Source: Pseudomonas viridiflava (lineage in GTDB: Bacteria; Pseudomonadota; Gammaproteobacteria; Pseudomonadales; Pseudomonadaceae). Taken from it: a stretch of DNA of 64,000 bases. Shown piece by piece: positions 25,615 to 33,325 of this stretch (position 1 is the first letter of the stretch; each line of letters opens with the position of its first letter). Both the position numbers and the translations under genes were made by a program. A model generated the notes under the pieces. It did not search any database. It saw nothing but the letters and a program-made list of their open reading frames with translations, and was not told the DNA's origin. The DNA is taken from assembly GCF_900580865.1 (NCBI RefSeq), contig NZ_UTBZ01000168.1:1-64000 (forward strand). Direction: 5' to 3'.

Positions 25615-26388
25615 TTACTGCGCGAGCCAGCCACCATCAATGTTCCATGCCGCCCCACGCACCTGGCTACCTGCCTCGCTGCACAAGAACAACACCAGTT
25701 CGCCCAGATGCTGCGGCGTGACGAACTCCAGCGACGGTTGCTTCTCGGCCAGCAAGTCATGCTGCGCCTGTTGCGGATCGACACCTTTGGCCGCACGGTC
25801 ATCGATCTGCTTCTGCACCAGCGGGGTCAGCACCCAGCCCGGGCAGATCGCGTTGCACGTAACGTTACTGGTCGCGGTTTCCAGGCCAACCACTTTGGTC
25901 AAACCGATCACGCCGTGCTTGGCAGCCACATAAGCCGCTTTGCCGGTCGAACCGACCTGACCATGCACCGAGGCGATATTGATGATCCGCCCCCAACCTT
26001 TGGCGCGCATCCCCGGCAGGCTCAGGCGCGTGCTGTGAAACACCGAAGACAGGTTGATGGCGATGATCGAATCCCAGCGCTCGACGGGAAACTCTTCCAC
26101 GGCGGCGACATGCTGAATGCCGGCGTTGTTGACCAGAATGTCGACACCGCCGAACTCGCGTTCGGCGTAGACGATCATGTCGGCGATCTGCGCCGGGTCA
26201 CTGACATCCGCCGGATGATGGCCGACTTTGCCGCCGAACCGGGCAACTTCGGCGATGACTGTCGAGGCATCACCAAAGCCGTTGAGAATCAGGTTGGCAC
26301 CCGCCTTGGCCAGGCTCAGTGCGATGCCCAGGCCGATGCCGCTGGTGGAACCGGTAACCAGTGCGGTCTTGCCGGAAAGAGTCGTCAT
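25615..26388 (-). CDS. bdhA: 3-hydroxybutyrate dehydrogenase (short-chain dehydrogenase)
   Basis: This 257-residue short-chain dehydrogenase has the cofactor motif TGSTSGIGLGIA, NNAGIQHVA, the catalytic Ser in NIASVHGQVGST, and YVAAKHG with the catalytic Tyr and Lys. The GSTSGIGLGIA and C-terminal GAAWNIDGGWLAQ are typical of D-3-hydroxybutyrate dehydrogenases, which oxidise 3-hydroxybutyrate to acetoacetate with NAD. The start MTTLSGK at 26388 lies 7 bases after the permease stop, so both are co-transcribed. Confidence 0.92.
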   Translation of the reverse strand: MTTLSGKTALVTGSTSGIGLGIALSLAKAGANLILNGFGDASTVIAEVARFGGKVGHHPADVSDPAQIADMIVYAEREFGGVDILVNNAGIQHVAAVEEFPVERWDSIIAINLSSVFHSTRLSLPGMRAKGWGRIINIASVHGQVGSTGKAAYVAAKHGVIGLTKVVGLETATSNVTCNAICPGWVLTPLVQKQIDDRAAKGVDPQQAQHDLLAEKQPSLEFVTPQHLGELVLFLCSEAGSQVRGAAWNIDGGWLAQ

Positions 26389-26395
26389 GAATACC

Positions 26396-27787
26396 TCACA
26401 CAATGCCAGTGGCGTAGAAAGTGCCGATCACTACGAAAACCGCCAGGGTCTTGATCAGCGTAATACAGAAAATGTCTTTATAGGCTTCGCGGTGGGTCAG
26501 GCCGGTGACGGCCAGCAGGGTGATGACCGCGCCGTTGTGCGGCAGTGTGTCCATGCCGCCACTGGCCATCGCGGCGACGCGGTGCAGCACTTCCAGCGGA
26601 ATGTTCGCCGCGTGGGCCGCGCTGATGAACTGCTCGGACATCGCCGCCAGCGCAATGCTCATGCCGCCCGATGCGGAACCGGTGATACCGGCGAGCAGGG
26701 TCACGGTGATGGCTTCGTTGACCAATGGATTGGGAATCTGCTTGAGCCAGTCGGCCAGCACCAGAAAGCCCGGCAGCGACGCGATCACTGCGCCGAAGCC
26801 ATATTCCGACGCGGTGTTCATCGCCGCCAGCAACGCACCGCTCACTGCGCTTTTGCTGCCTTCGGCGAGCTTGCTGCGAATCGCCTGAAAGCCGAACGCC
26901 AGGACCATTAGAATGCCCACCAGCAACGCCGCCTGCACCGCCCAGATCGCGGTGAGTTTGGCGATTTCGGTGGTGACCGGCGTGGCCATGCCCGGCAGCG
27001 CGAGGCTGTGAGTCTTGCCGTACCACTGCGGAATCCATTGGGTGAACAGCAGGTTCATAATGCCCACCGCCAACAACGGCGAAAGCGCAATCCATGGGTT
27101 TGGCAGCTTCAGATCTTCTGCCGTTTCCGGCTCGTTGCGCAGCTCAGTGCCGTAGCCTTCGCCGGCGCGTTGCGCCTTGTTGCGTTGACGTTGCAGAAAC
27201 AGCATGCCGGCGCAGAACACGAAAATCGTGCCGATCACGCCCAGCCACGGCGCCGCCCACGCGGTGGTATTGAAGAACGTGCTGGGGATGATGTTCTGGA
27301 TTTGCGGCGTGCCGGGCAGGGCGTCCATGGTGAACGAGAACGCGCCGAGGGCGATGGTTGCCGGGATCAGCCGTTTGGGAATATTGCTCTGGCGGAACAT
27401 CTCCGCTGCAAACGGATACACCGCAAACACCACGACGAACAGCGACACGCCGCCGTAAGTGAGCAGAGCGCAGACCAGCACGATCACCAGCATTGCCTGT
27501 TTGGTGCCGAGCAAGCGAATGGCCGCGGCAACGATCGAACGGGAAAACCCCGACAGTTCGATCAACTTGCCGAACACGGCACCGAGCAGGAATACAGGGA
27601 AATACAGTTTGATGAACCCGACCATTTTCTCCATGAACACCCCGGTGAACGCAGGGGCGACGGCGGAAGGATCGGTGAGCAGGACAGCGCCGAGGGCGGC
27701 AATCGGGGCGAAGAGGATAACGCTGTAGCCACGGTAAGCAGCCAGCATCAGCAGCGCCAGGGCTGCCAAGGCAATGATCACACTCAT
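26396..27787 (-). CDS. GntP-family permease, likely for D-3-hydroxybutyrate
   Basis: This 463-residue inner-membrane protein has about 12-14 hydrophobic segments and GntP-family features such as PVFLLGAVFGKL, SLFVVVFAVYPFA and the C-terminal SGGMDTLPHNGAVITLLAVTGLTH. It is the first gene of the unit permease-bdhA-(aacS), so 3-hydroxybutyrate import is likely. The P. aeruginosa counterpart next to hbcR has this role. ATG 27787 is chosen over the in-frame extension because the family N-terminus begins here and GGAGAG precedes it. Confidence 0.85.
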   Translation of the reverse strand: MSVIIALAALALLMLAAYRGYSVILFAPIAALGAVLLTDPSAVAPAFTGVFMEKMVGFIKLYFPVFLLGAVFGKLIELSGFSRSIVAAAIRLLGTKQAMLVIVLVCALLTYGGVSLFVVVFAVYPFAAEMFRQSNIPKRLIPATIALGAFSFTMDALPGTPQIQNIIPSTFFNTTAWAAPWLGVIGTIFVFCAGMLFLQRQRNKAQRAGEGYGTELRNEPETAEDLKLPNPWIALSPLLAVGIMNLLFTQWIPQWYGKTHSLALPGMATPVTTEIAKLTAIWAVQAALLVGILMVLAFGFQAIRSKLAEGSKSAVSGALLAAMNTASEYGFGAVIASLPGFLVLADWLKQIPNPLVNEAITVTLLAGITGSASGGMSIALAAMSEQFISAAHAANIPLEVLHRVAAMASGGMDTLPHNGAVITLLAVTGLTHREAYKDIFCITLIKTLAVFVVIGTFYATGIV

Positions 27788-27844
27788 GGTGTGTCTCTCC
27801 AGAGTTGTTATTTTTGTGGGTGGAACGGGTGTGGGAGAGGCGTT

Positions 27845-27860
27845 AGCGAGATCCGTGCCA
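27845..27860 (-). promoter_or_regulatory. Sigma-54 promoter of the 3-hydroxybutyrate operon
   Basis: Read on the minus strand, TGGCACGGATCTCGCT matches the -24/-12 consensus at 15 of 16 positions with correct spacing. Transcription would start near 27833, about 46 bases before the permease start. The sigma-54 activator is encoded immediately upstream on the same strand. Confidence 0.75.
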
Positions 27861-27923
27861 TCCACCTAACATATTGAAATATAAAGATATTGTTGCGAGA
27901 GCAGGGCGGGTTTCAGAGTTTTT

Positions 27924-27939
27924 GTCTCACTATAGAGAC
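27924..27939. promoter_or_regulatory. Candidate activator-binding palindrome, site 1
   Basis: GTCTCACTATAGAGAC has 5-base arms GTCTC/GAGAC. It lies about 65-80 bases upstream of the -24 element, a normal enhancer distance for a sigma-54 activator. A near copy is found at 28068-28083. Confidence 0.5.
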
Positions 27940-27951
27940 CGCATTCAGCCG

Positions 27952-28031
27952 AAAAGATCGCAGCCTTCGGCAGCTCCTACAGTGCGGACGCGAATTTCCC
28001 CTGTAGGAGCTGCCGAAGGCTGCGATCTTTT
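27952..28031. repeat. REP palindrome, GTAGGAGCTGCC class
   Basis: AAAAGATCGCAGCCTTCGGC and AGCTCCTACA on the left arm pair with their complement on the right across about 19 bases. It lies between the two activator-like sites. The A/T-rich 27861-27923 stretch next to it holds the promoter region. Confidence 0.85.
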
Positions 28032-28067
28032 GATCTTCAAATGATTTATCTAAAAAAAGAGATAATT

Positions 28068-28083
28068 ATCTCTATATGGAGAC
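28068..28083. promoter_or_regulatory. Candidate activator-binding palindrome, site 2
   Basis: On the minus strand this reads GTCTCCATATAGAGAT, 13 of 16 identical to the site at 27924-27939. It overlaps a perfect 16-base palindrome AGAGATAATTATCTCT (28058-28073). It sits just after the stop of the activator gene, about 210-220 bases upstream of the -24 element. Confidence 0.45.
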
Positions 28084-29490
28084 TCAAGCGATTCCCAACG
28101 CCACCATTTTCTTGTACAACGTCGACCGCCCAAGCCCCAGTCGAGCCGCTGCCTCAGGTACGTTACCCGCACATTGCGCAAGGGCTGCCTCAATCAATTG
28201 CCGATCAAATCTCTCTCGCGCCTGAGCAAATGTCTCGCCAGCCAGCGTTTCCACGGTACCCACCGACGCGCGCTCAACCGGCGTCAACGTGCCAATCGCC
28301 GCACGAATATCCTGCTCGGTCAGCATCAAGTCATCACTGAGCAACGCCGCCCGCTCCAGCACGTTGCGCAGCTCGCGAATATTCCCTGGCCAGGCGTGCT
28401 GACCAAGTAACGCCAGCGCATCACGGTGCAGTTCGTGCTGACTGCGCAGCTCTTCCAGGATCGCTTCGCTGAGCGCCGGCAGGTCATCCAGACGTTCACG
28501 TAACGGCGGCACCTGGATCGGCAGCACATTGAGGCGGTAGTACAAATCGGCGCGGAATTCACCGCGTTTGATCGCTGCTTGCAGATCGGTCGACGTAGCG
28601 GCAATCACACGCACGTCGCTCTGAATGACTTCGTTGGAGCCGACCGGTTCGAATTCCTTTTCCTGCAATACACGCAGCAGTTTGCTTTGCAGTGGCAGCG
28701 GCATATCGCCAATCTCGTCGAGAAACAGCGTGCCGCCCTGGGCGATCTGCAACTTGCCGGTGCGGCCCTTGCGGTCGGCGCCGGTAAACGCGCCGGGCGC
28801 CGTGCCGAAAAACTCCGCCTCCAGCAGTGCCTCGGGAATCGCCGCGCTGTTGATGCTGACGAACGCTTTGTGCGCCCGTGGCGAGGCGCTGTGAATGGCT
28901 TGAGCCAGCAACTCTTTACCAGTGCCGGTTTCGCCGAGCAGCAACACCGGCGACTCGGCGCTGGCACTGCGCCGGGCGCGTCGTTTGACTTCAAGGCTGG
29001 CAGCGCTGGTGCCGATGAAATGGGCGAAGTTGTATTTGGTTTGCCGTGCACGCAGCAGAGAACGGGTCGAGGCCAGTTCTTCCTGCATGCTCAAGTAACG
29101 TTTGAGCATCGGCGACAACGTGCGCAACTCGTCGAACAGGGCAAAGCCGATCGCGCCGATCACCGTGCCGGCGTCATCGTGGATCGGCAGGCGCATCACC
29201 ACCAAAGGCTCTTTCGGCGTGTCCTGCATGTCCAGAAGAATAGGGCGGCCGGTGCGCACGACTTCCCGCAACAGACTGCCGGGGATCACGCTTTCACAGG
29301 GTTTGCCGATCGCGCCTGCAGCCGATTCGAGACCGAAACGCCGGGCGTAACGCTCGTTCATCCAGACGATGTTCGCATCGCGGTCGACAATCACCGTGCC
29401 TTCGCTGGATTGCTCGATGATCTCGAACAGCGAACGGATCGCCAGGGTGCGAACCCGTTGGTAGTCCTTGAGGCTTTCGGTGGTGTTCAT
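28084..29490 (-). CDS. hbcR: Sigma-54-dependent transcriptional activator, HbcR-like
   Basis: This 468-residue enhancer-binding protein has an N-terminal PAS domain (about residues 20-125: IIEQSSEGTVIVDRDANIVWMN). A sigma-54 AAA+ domain follows (about 145-375) with Walker A GETGTGKELLAQAIH, the sigma-contacting GAFTGA loop and Walker B GGTLFLDEIGDM. A Fis-type helix-turn-helix forms the C-terminus (NVPEAAARLGLGRSTLYKKM). Its gene is next to the hydroxybutyrate permease and dehydrogenase genes, as hbcR is in P. aeruginosa. It probably senses 3-hydroxybutyrate or a product through PAS. The start 29490 excludes REP-derived residues upstream. Confidence 0.88.
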   Translation of the reverse strand: MNTTESLKDYQRVRTLAIRSLFEIIEQSSEGTVIVDRDANIVWMNERYARRFGLESAAGAIGKPCESVIPGSLLREVVRTGRPILLDMQDTPKEPLVVMRLPIHDDAGTVIGAIGFALFDELRTLSPMLKRYLSMQEELASTRSLLRARQTKYNFAHFIGTSAASLEVKRRARRSASAESPVLLLGETGTGKELLAQAIHSASPRAHKAFVSINSAAIPEALLEAEFFGTAPGAFTGADRKGRTGKLQIAQGGTLFLDEIGDMPLPLQSKLLRVLQEKEFEPVGSNEVIQSDVRVIAATSTDLQAAIKRGEFRADLYYRLNVLPIQVPPLRERLDDLPALSEAILEELRSQHELHRDALALLGQHAWPGNIRELRNVLERAALLSDDLMLTEQDIRAAIGTLTPVERASVGTVETLAGETFAQARERFDRQLIEAALAQCAGNVPEAAARLGLGRSTLYKKMVALGIA

Positions 29491-29527
29491 CGAGGCTGAT
29501 CCTGATTGTATGTTGCCTGTGCCGGCC

Positions 29528-29622
29528 CTTTCGCGAGCAGGCTCGCCCCCACAGTGAGTCGGCTTGTTCACAAGTTCTGTAAACGACCGTGAACCCTGTG
29601 GGAGCGAGCCTGCTCGCGAAAG
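29528..29622. repeat. REP/BIME palindrome (GCGAGCAGGCTCGC class)
   Basis: CTTTCGCGAGCAGGCTCGC and its complement face each other across about 44 bases. The left arm has one change (CCCCCAC for CTCCCAC). It lies between hbcR and yejF. Confidence 0.85.
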
Positions 29623-29657
29623 CCGCGACTCGATTTCAAGTCGATCGGCAATTATGC

Positions 29658-31232
29658 CTACCCCGGATGCGCCGCCGCCAACAGCTCTTTGGTATACGGA
29701 TGCTGCGGCGCGTCAAACACATCATGACTGGCGCCACGCTCGACCACTTTGCCGTCCTTGATCACGATCATGTCGTGGGCCAGGGCGCGCACCACTGCCA
29801 GATCGTGGCTGATGAACAGATAGGTCAGGCCGTGTTTTTCCTGAAGCTGGCGGAGCAGTGCGACCACTTGTTTCTGCACCGTGCGATCCAGAGCCGACGT
29901 TGGTTCGTCGAGCAGGATCAGCGCCGGTTTCAACACCAGCGCCCGAGCAATGGCAATGCGTTGGCGCTGGCCACCGGAGAACTCGTGAGGGTAGCGATGG
30001 CGACTTTCGGGGTCGAGGCCGACTTCTTTAAGCACGCGGACCACTTGTTCGTCGCACTCATCAGCGGTCGACTCACAGTGCACTTCCAGGCCTTCGCTGA
30101 TGATCTGCGCCACTGACATGCGCGGGCTGAGGCTACCGAACGGATCCTGAAACACCACCTGCATCTGCCGCCGCCACGGACGCATCTGTTTCTGATTGAG
30201 GCCGTCGAGCGCCTGGCCTTGAAAGCGGATACCGCCCTCGGAATCGAGCAAACGCAGGATCGCCTGACCCAACGTCGACTTGCCGGAACCGGACTCGCCG
30301 ACGATGCCCAACGTCTTGCCACGCTGGATACTCAGGCTGATGCCATCCACCGCCCGCAGGTACTGCTTGCGCTGGAACAGGCCGCCGCCGACGACAAACT
30401 CAACCTTCAGATCGTCGACCTCCAGCACGTTCTCGCGCTCATCCCGAGGCAGCGCTTCACCTTCCGGCTCGGCGTTGAGCAGCACGCAGCTATAAGGATG
30501 CTTCGGTTCGGTGAACAGGGTTTCGCAGGGCGCTTGCTCGACGATTTCCCCGGCCTTCATCACGCACACGCGCTGGGCAATGCTACGCACCAGATTGAGG
30601 TCATGGCTGATCAGCAGCAGCGACATGCCCAAGCGTTGTTGCAGGGATTTGAGCAGCAGCAGGATCTTGCGCTGCACGGTCACGTCGAGTGCAGTGGTCG
30701 GTTCGTCGGCGATCAACAGTTCCGGCTCGCAAGCCAGGGCCATGGCGATCATCACCCGTTGCCGTTGTCCGCCGGAGAGTTGATGTGGATAGGCCTTGAG
30801 CCGTTCCTTGGGTTTCTGGATACCTACCAGTCCGAGCAGTTCGAGGATCCGCGCCTGCGCCGCTTTGCCGCCGAGACCACGGTGCAGCAGCAGGGTTTCG
30901 CCGATCTGCTTTTCGATGGTATGCAGCGGATTGAGCGAGGTCATCGGCTCCTGAAAGATCATGGCGATGCGGTTGCCGCGCAATTCGCGCAAGACCTTGG
31001 GATCGGCGCCGATCAGTTCCTGTCCGCGATAGCGAATGCTGCCGGTGGTTTGCGCTTCGCTTTCGGGCAGCAATTGCAGAATCGAATGGGCAGTCACCGA
31101 TTTACCTGAGCCCGACTCGCCAACCAGGGCCAGACACTCACCGGGGCGAATGTCCAGGCACAGGTCGCGGACCACTCTCTGGCCATGGAAGGCAACGTTG
31201 AGGTTACGGATTTCAATCAGGTTGTCAGTCAT
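29658..31232 (-). CDS. yejF: YejF, dual ATP-binding protein of peptide/microcin-C-type ABC importer
   Basis: This 524-residue protein has two ABC domains. The first has GESGSGKSVTAHS, LSGGQRQRVMIAMA and LIADEPTTALD. The second has GESGSGKSTLGQA, FSGGQRQRIAIARA and LILLDEPTSALD. The fused layout is typical of YejF. It powers the YejABE importer for oligopeptides (and microcin C in E. coli). It follows yejE closely; ATG 31232 is preferred over GTG 31238. Confidence 0.93.
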   Translation of the reverse strand: MTDNLIEIRNLNVAFHGQRVVRDLCLDIRPGECLALVGESGSGKSVTAHSILQLLPESEAQTTGSIRYRGQELIGADPKVLRELRGNRIAMIFQEPMTSLNPLHTIEKQIGETLLLHRGLGGKAAQARILELLGLVGIQKPKERLKAYPHQLSGGQRQRVMIAMALACEPELLIADEPTTALDVTVQRKILLLLKSLQQRLGMSLLLISHDLNLVRSIAQRVCVMKAGEIVEQAPCETLFTEPKHPYSCVLLNAEPEGEALPRDERENVLEVDDLKVEFVVGGGLFQRKQYLRAVDGISLSIQRGKTLGIVGESGSGKSTLGQAILRLLDSEGGIRFQGQALDGLNQKQMRPWRRQMQVVFQDPFGSLSPRMSVAQIISEGLEVHCESTADECDEQVVRVLKEVGLDPESRHRYPHEFSGGQRQRIAIARALVLKPALILLDEPTSALDRTVQKQVVALLRQLQEKHGLTYLFISHDLAVVRALAHDMIVIKDGKVVERGASHDVFDAPQHPYTKELLAAAHPG

Positions 31233-31241
31233 GGCCACGCT

Positions 31242-32264
31242 TCAGGATCGAGGGTCGAAGGCGTCTCGCAACGCTTCGCCGATGAACACCAATAAAGAAA
31301 GGATCAGTGCCAGGGTGAAAAACGCCGTCAACCCGAGCCACGGAGCTTGCAGGTTCTGTTTGCCCTGACCGATCAACTCACCCAGCGACGCACTGCCGGC
31401 GGGCATGCCGAAGCCGAGAAAGTCCAGTGCGGTAAGGGTGGAAATCGCCCCGGTCAGAATGAACGGCAAGTAGCTGAGTGTCGCGTTCATGGCGTTGGGC
31501 AGAATGTGCCGGAAGATCACTTTGCGGTCGCTCAGGCCCAGTGCGCGTGCGGCTTTGACGTACTCCAGATTGCGCCCGCGCAGGAACTCGGCGCGCACCA
31601 CATCCACCAGCGCCAACCATGAAAACAACGCCATGATCCCCAGCAGCCACCAGAAATTCGGCTCGACGAAACCGGAGAGGATGATCAGCAGGTACAACAC
31701 CGGCAGCCCCGACCAGACTTCCAGCACGCGTTGCCCGAGCAGATCGACCCAGCCACCGTAGTAGCCCTGCAATGCACCGGCGGCGATGCCGATCAGGGCG
31801 CTGACAAAGGTCAACATCAAGGCAAACAGAATCGATACCCGTGCGCCGAAAATCACACGTGCGAGCACATCCCGCGATTGATCGTCCGTGCCTAACCAGT
31901 TGACCGACGTAGGCGGACTTGGCGCCGGTTTGTTGAGGTCGTAGTTCGGCGTGTCGTCACTGAACGGAATCGGCGGGAACAGCAGCCAGCCACCGTCCTT
32001 GCGAATCAGGTTCTGCACATAGTCGCTGCGATAATCGGCCTGAAACGGCAGTTGCCCGCCGAACTCTTGCTCGGTGTGTCGCTTGAACACCGGGAAGTAC
32101 CATTGGTCCTGATAGCTGACGACCAGAGGCTTGTCGTTGGCGATCAACTCACCGCCGAGTGTCAGCACAAACAGGCCGATAAACAGCCATAACGACCACC
32201 AGCCACGGCGGTTTTTCTTGAAGCGCTCGAAGCGCCGACGGCCCAGAGGCGAGAGCTTGAACAT
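31242..32264 (-). CDS. yejE: YejE, ABC peptide transporter permease
   Basis: This 340-residue membrane protein starts MFKLSPLGRRRFERFKKNRRGWWSL, the YejE/DppC N-terminus. It has a large periplasmic insert after the first segment and the EAA-type loop VKAARALGLSDRKVIFRHILPNA. TGA/ATG share one base with yejB (position 32264), giving coupled translation. Confidence 0.93.
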   Translation of the reverse strand: MFKLSPLGRRRFERFKKNRRGWWSLWLFIGLFVLTLGGELIANDKPLVVSYQDQWYFPVFKRHTEQEFGGQLPFQADYRSDYVQNLIRKDGGWLLFPPIPFSDDTPNYDLNKPAPSPPTSVNWLGTDDQSRDVLARVIFGARVSILFALMLTFVSALIGIAAGALQGYYGGWVDLLGQRVLEVWSGLPVLYLLIILSGFVEPNFWWLLGIMALFSWLALVDVVRAEFLRGRNLEYVKAARALGLSDRKVIFRHILPNAMNATLSYLPFILTGAISTLTALDFLGFGMPAGSASLGELIGQGKQNLQAPWLGLTAFFTLALILSLLVFIGEALRDAFDPRS

Positions 32265-33325
32265 CAGGCGTTCCTCGCGGCGAAGTCGATGCGTGGATCG
32301 ACCAGCGTGTAACACAGGTCGCCGACCAGTTTTATCAGCAGGCCGAAGAGGGTAAAGATGAACAGCGAACCGAACACCACCGGGTAATCCCGCGAAACCG
32401 CTGCTTCGTAACTCATGCGCCCGAGACCGTCGAGGGAGAAGATCACCTCGATCAGCAAGGAACCGGCGAAGAACACGCTGATGAACGCCTGCGGGATGCC
32501 GGACACCACCAGCAGCATCGCGTTGCGGAACACATGCCCGTAGAGCACGCGACGTTCGCTCAGGCCTTTGGCGCGCGCGGTGACCACGTACTGGCGAGTA
32601 ATCTCATTGAGAAACGAGTTTTTCGTCAGGATGGTCAGTGTGGCGAAACCACCGATCACCAGCGCCGTCACCGGCAGCACCAGGTGCCAGAAGTAATCGG
32701 CAATCTTGCCGAGGGTCGACAGTGATTCGAAGTTGTCCGACACCAGCCCCCGCACCGGAAACCAGTTCAGCGACGTGCCGCCGGCAAACACCACGATCAG
32801 GAACATCGCAAACAGAAACGCCGGCATCGCGTAGCCAATGATGATCGCCGTGCTGCTCCAGATATCGAAATGACTGCCATGGTGTACGGCCTTGCGGATC
32901 CCCAGCGGGATCGACACCAGATAGGTGATCAGCGTCGCCCACAGCCCGAGGGAGATGGTCACCGGCATTTTTTCCAGGATCAGATCGGTGACCGTAGCAC
33001 CACGGAAGAAGCTTTTACCGAAATCCAGCTGTGCGTAGTTCTTCAGCATCAGCCACAAGCGTTCGTGGGCCGGTTTGTCGAAGCCGTACTGCTTTTCGAT
33101 GTCCTTGATCAACTGCGGATCGAGGCCGCGGCTGGCGCGGGAGGTGCCGCTCATGGTTTCGCTGGCGCCGCCACCGACACTGGCGCCGCCGATCCCTTGC
33201 AGGTGGGCGATGGCCTGTTCTACCGGTCCGCCGGGTGCGGCCTGAATGATCACGAAATTGACCAGCAGAATGATCACCAGCGTCGGAATGATCAGCAGCA
33301 GACGCCGCAGTATGTAACCCCACAT
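32264..33325 (-). CDS. yejB: YejB, ABC peptide transporter permease
   Basis: This 353-residue permease begins MWGYILRRLLLIIPTLVIILLV, typical of DppB/YejB proteins, and has the loop VVTARAKGLSERRVLYGHVFRNA. A periplasmic insert rich in Gly/Ser (GIGGASVGGGASETMSG) is like that of YejB. It overlaps yejA and yejE by one base each. Confidence 0.93.
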   Translation of the reverse strand: MWGYILRRLLLIIPTLVIILLVNFVIIQAAPGGPVEQAIAHLQGIGGASVGGGASETMSGTSRASRGLDPQLIKDIEKQYGFDKPAHERLWLMLKNYAQLDFGKSFFRGATVTDLILEKMPVTISLGLWATLITYLVSIPLGIRKAVHHGSHFDIWSSTAIIIGYAMPAFLFAMFLIVVFAGGTSLNWFPVRGLVSDNFESLSTLGKIADYFWHLVLPVTALVIGGFATLTILTKNSFLNEITRQYVVTARAKGLSERRVLYGHVFRNAMLLVVSGIPQAFISVFFAGSLLIEVIFSLDGLGRMSYEAAVSRDYPVVFGSLFIFTLFGLLIKLVGDLCYTLVDPRIDFAARNA

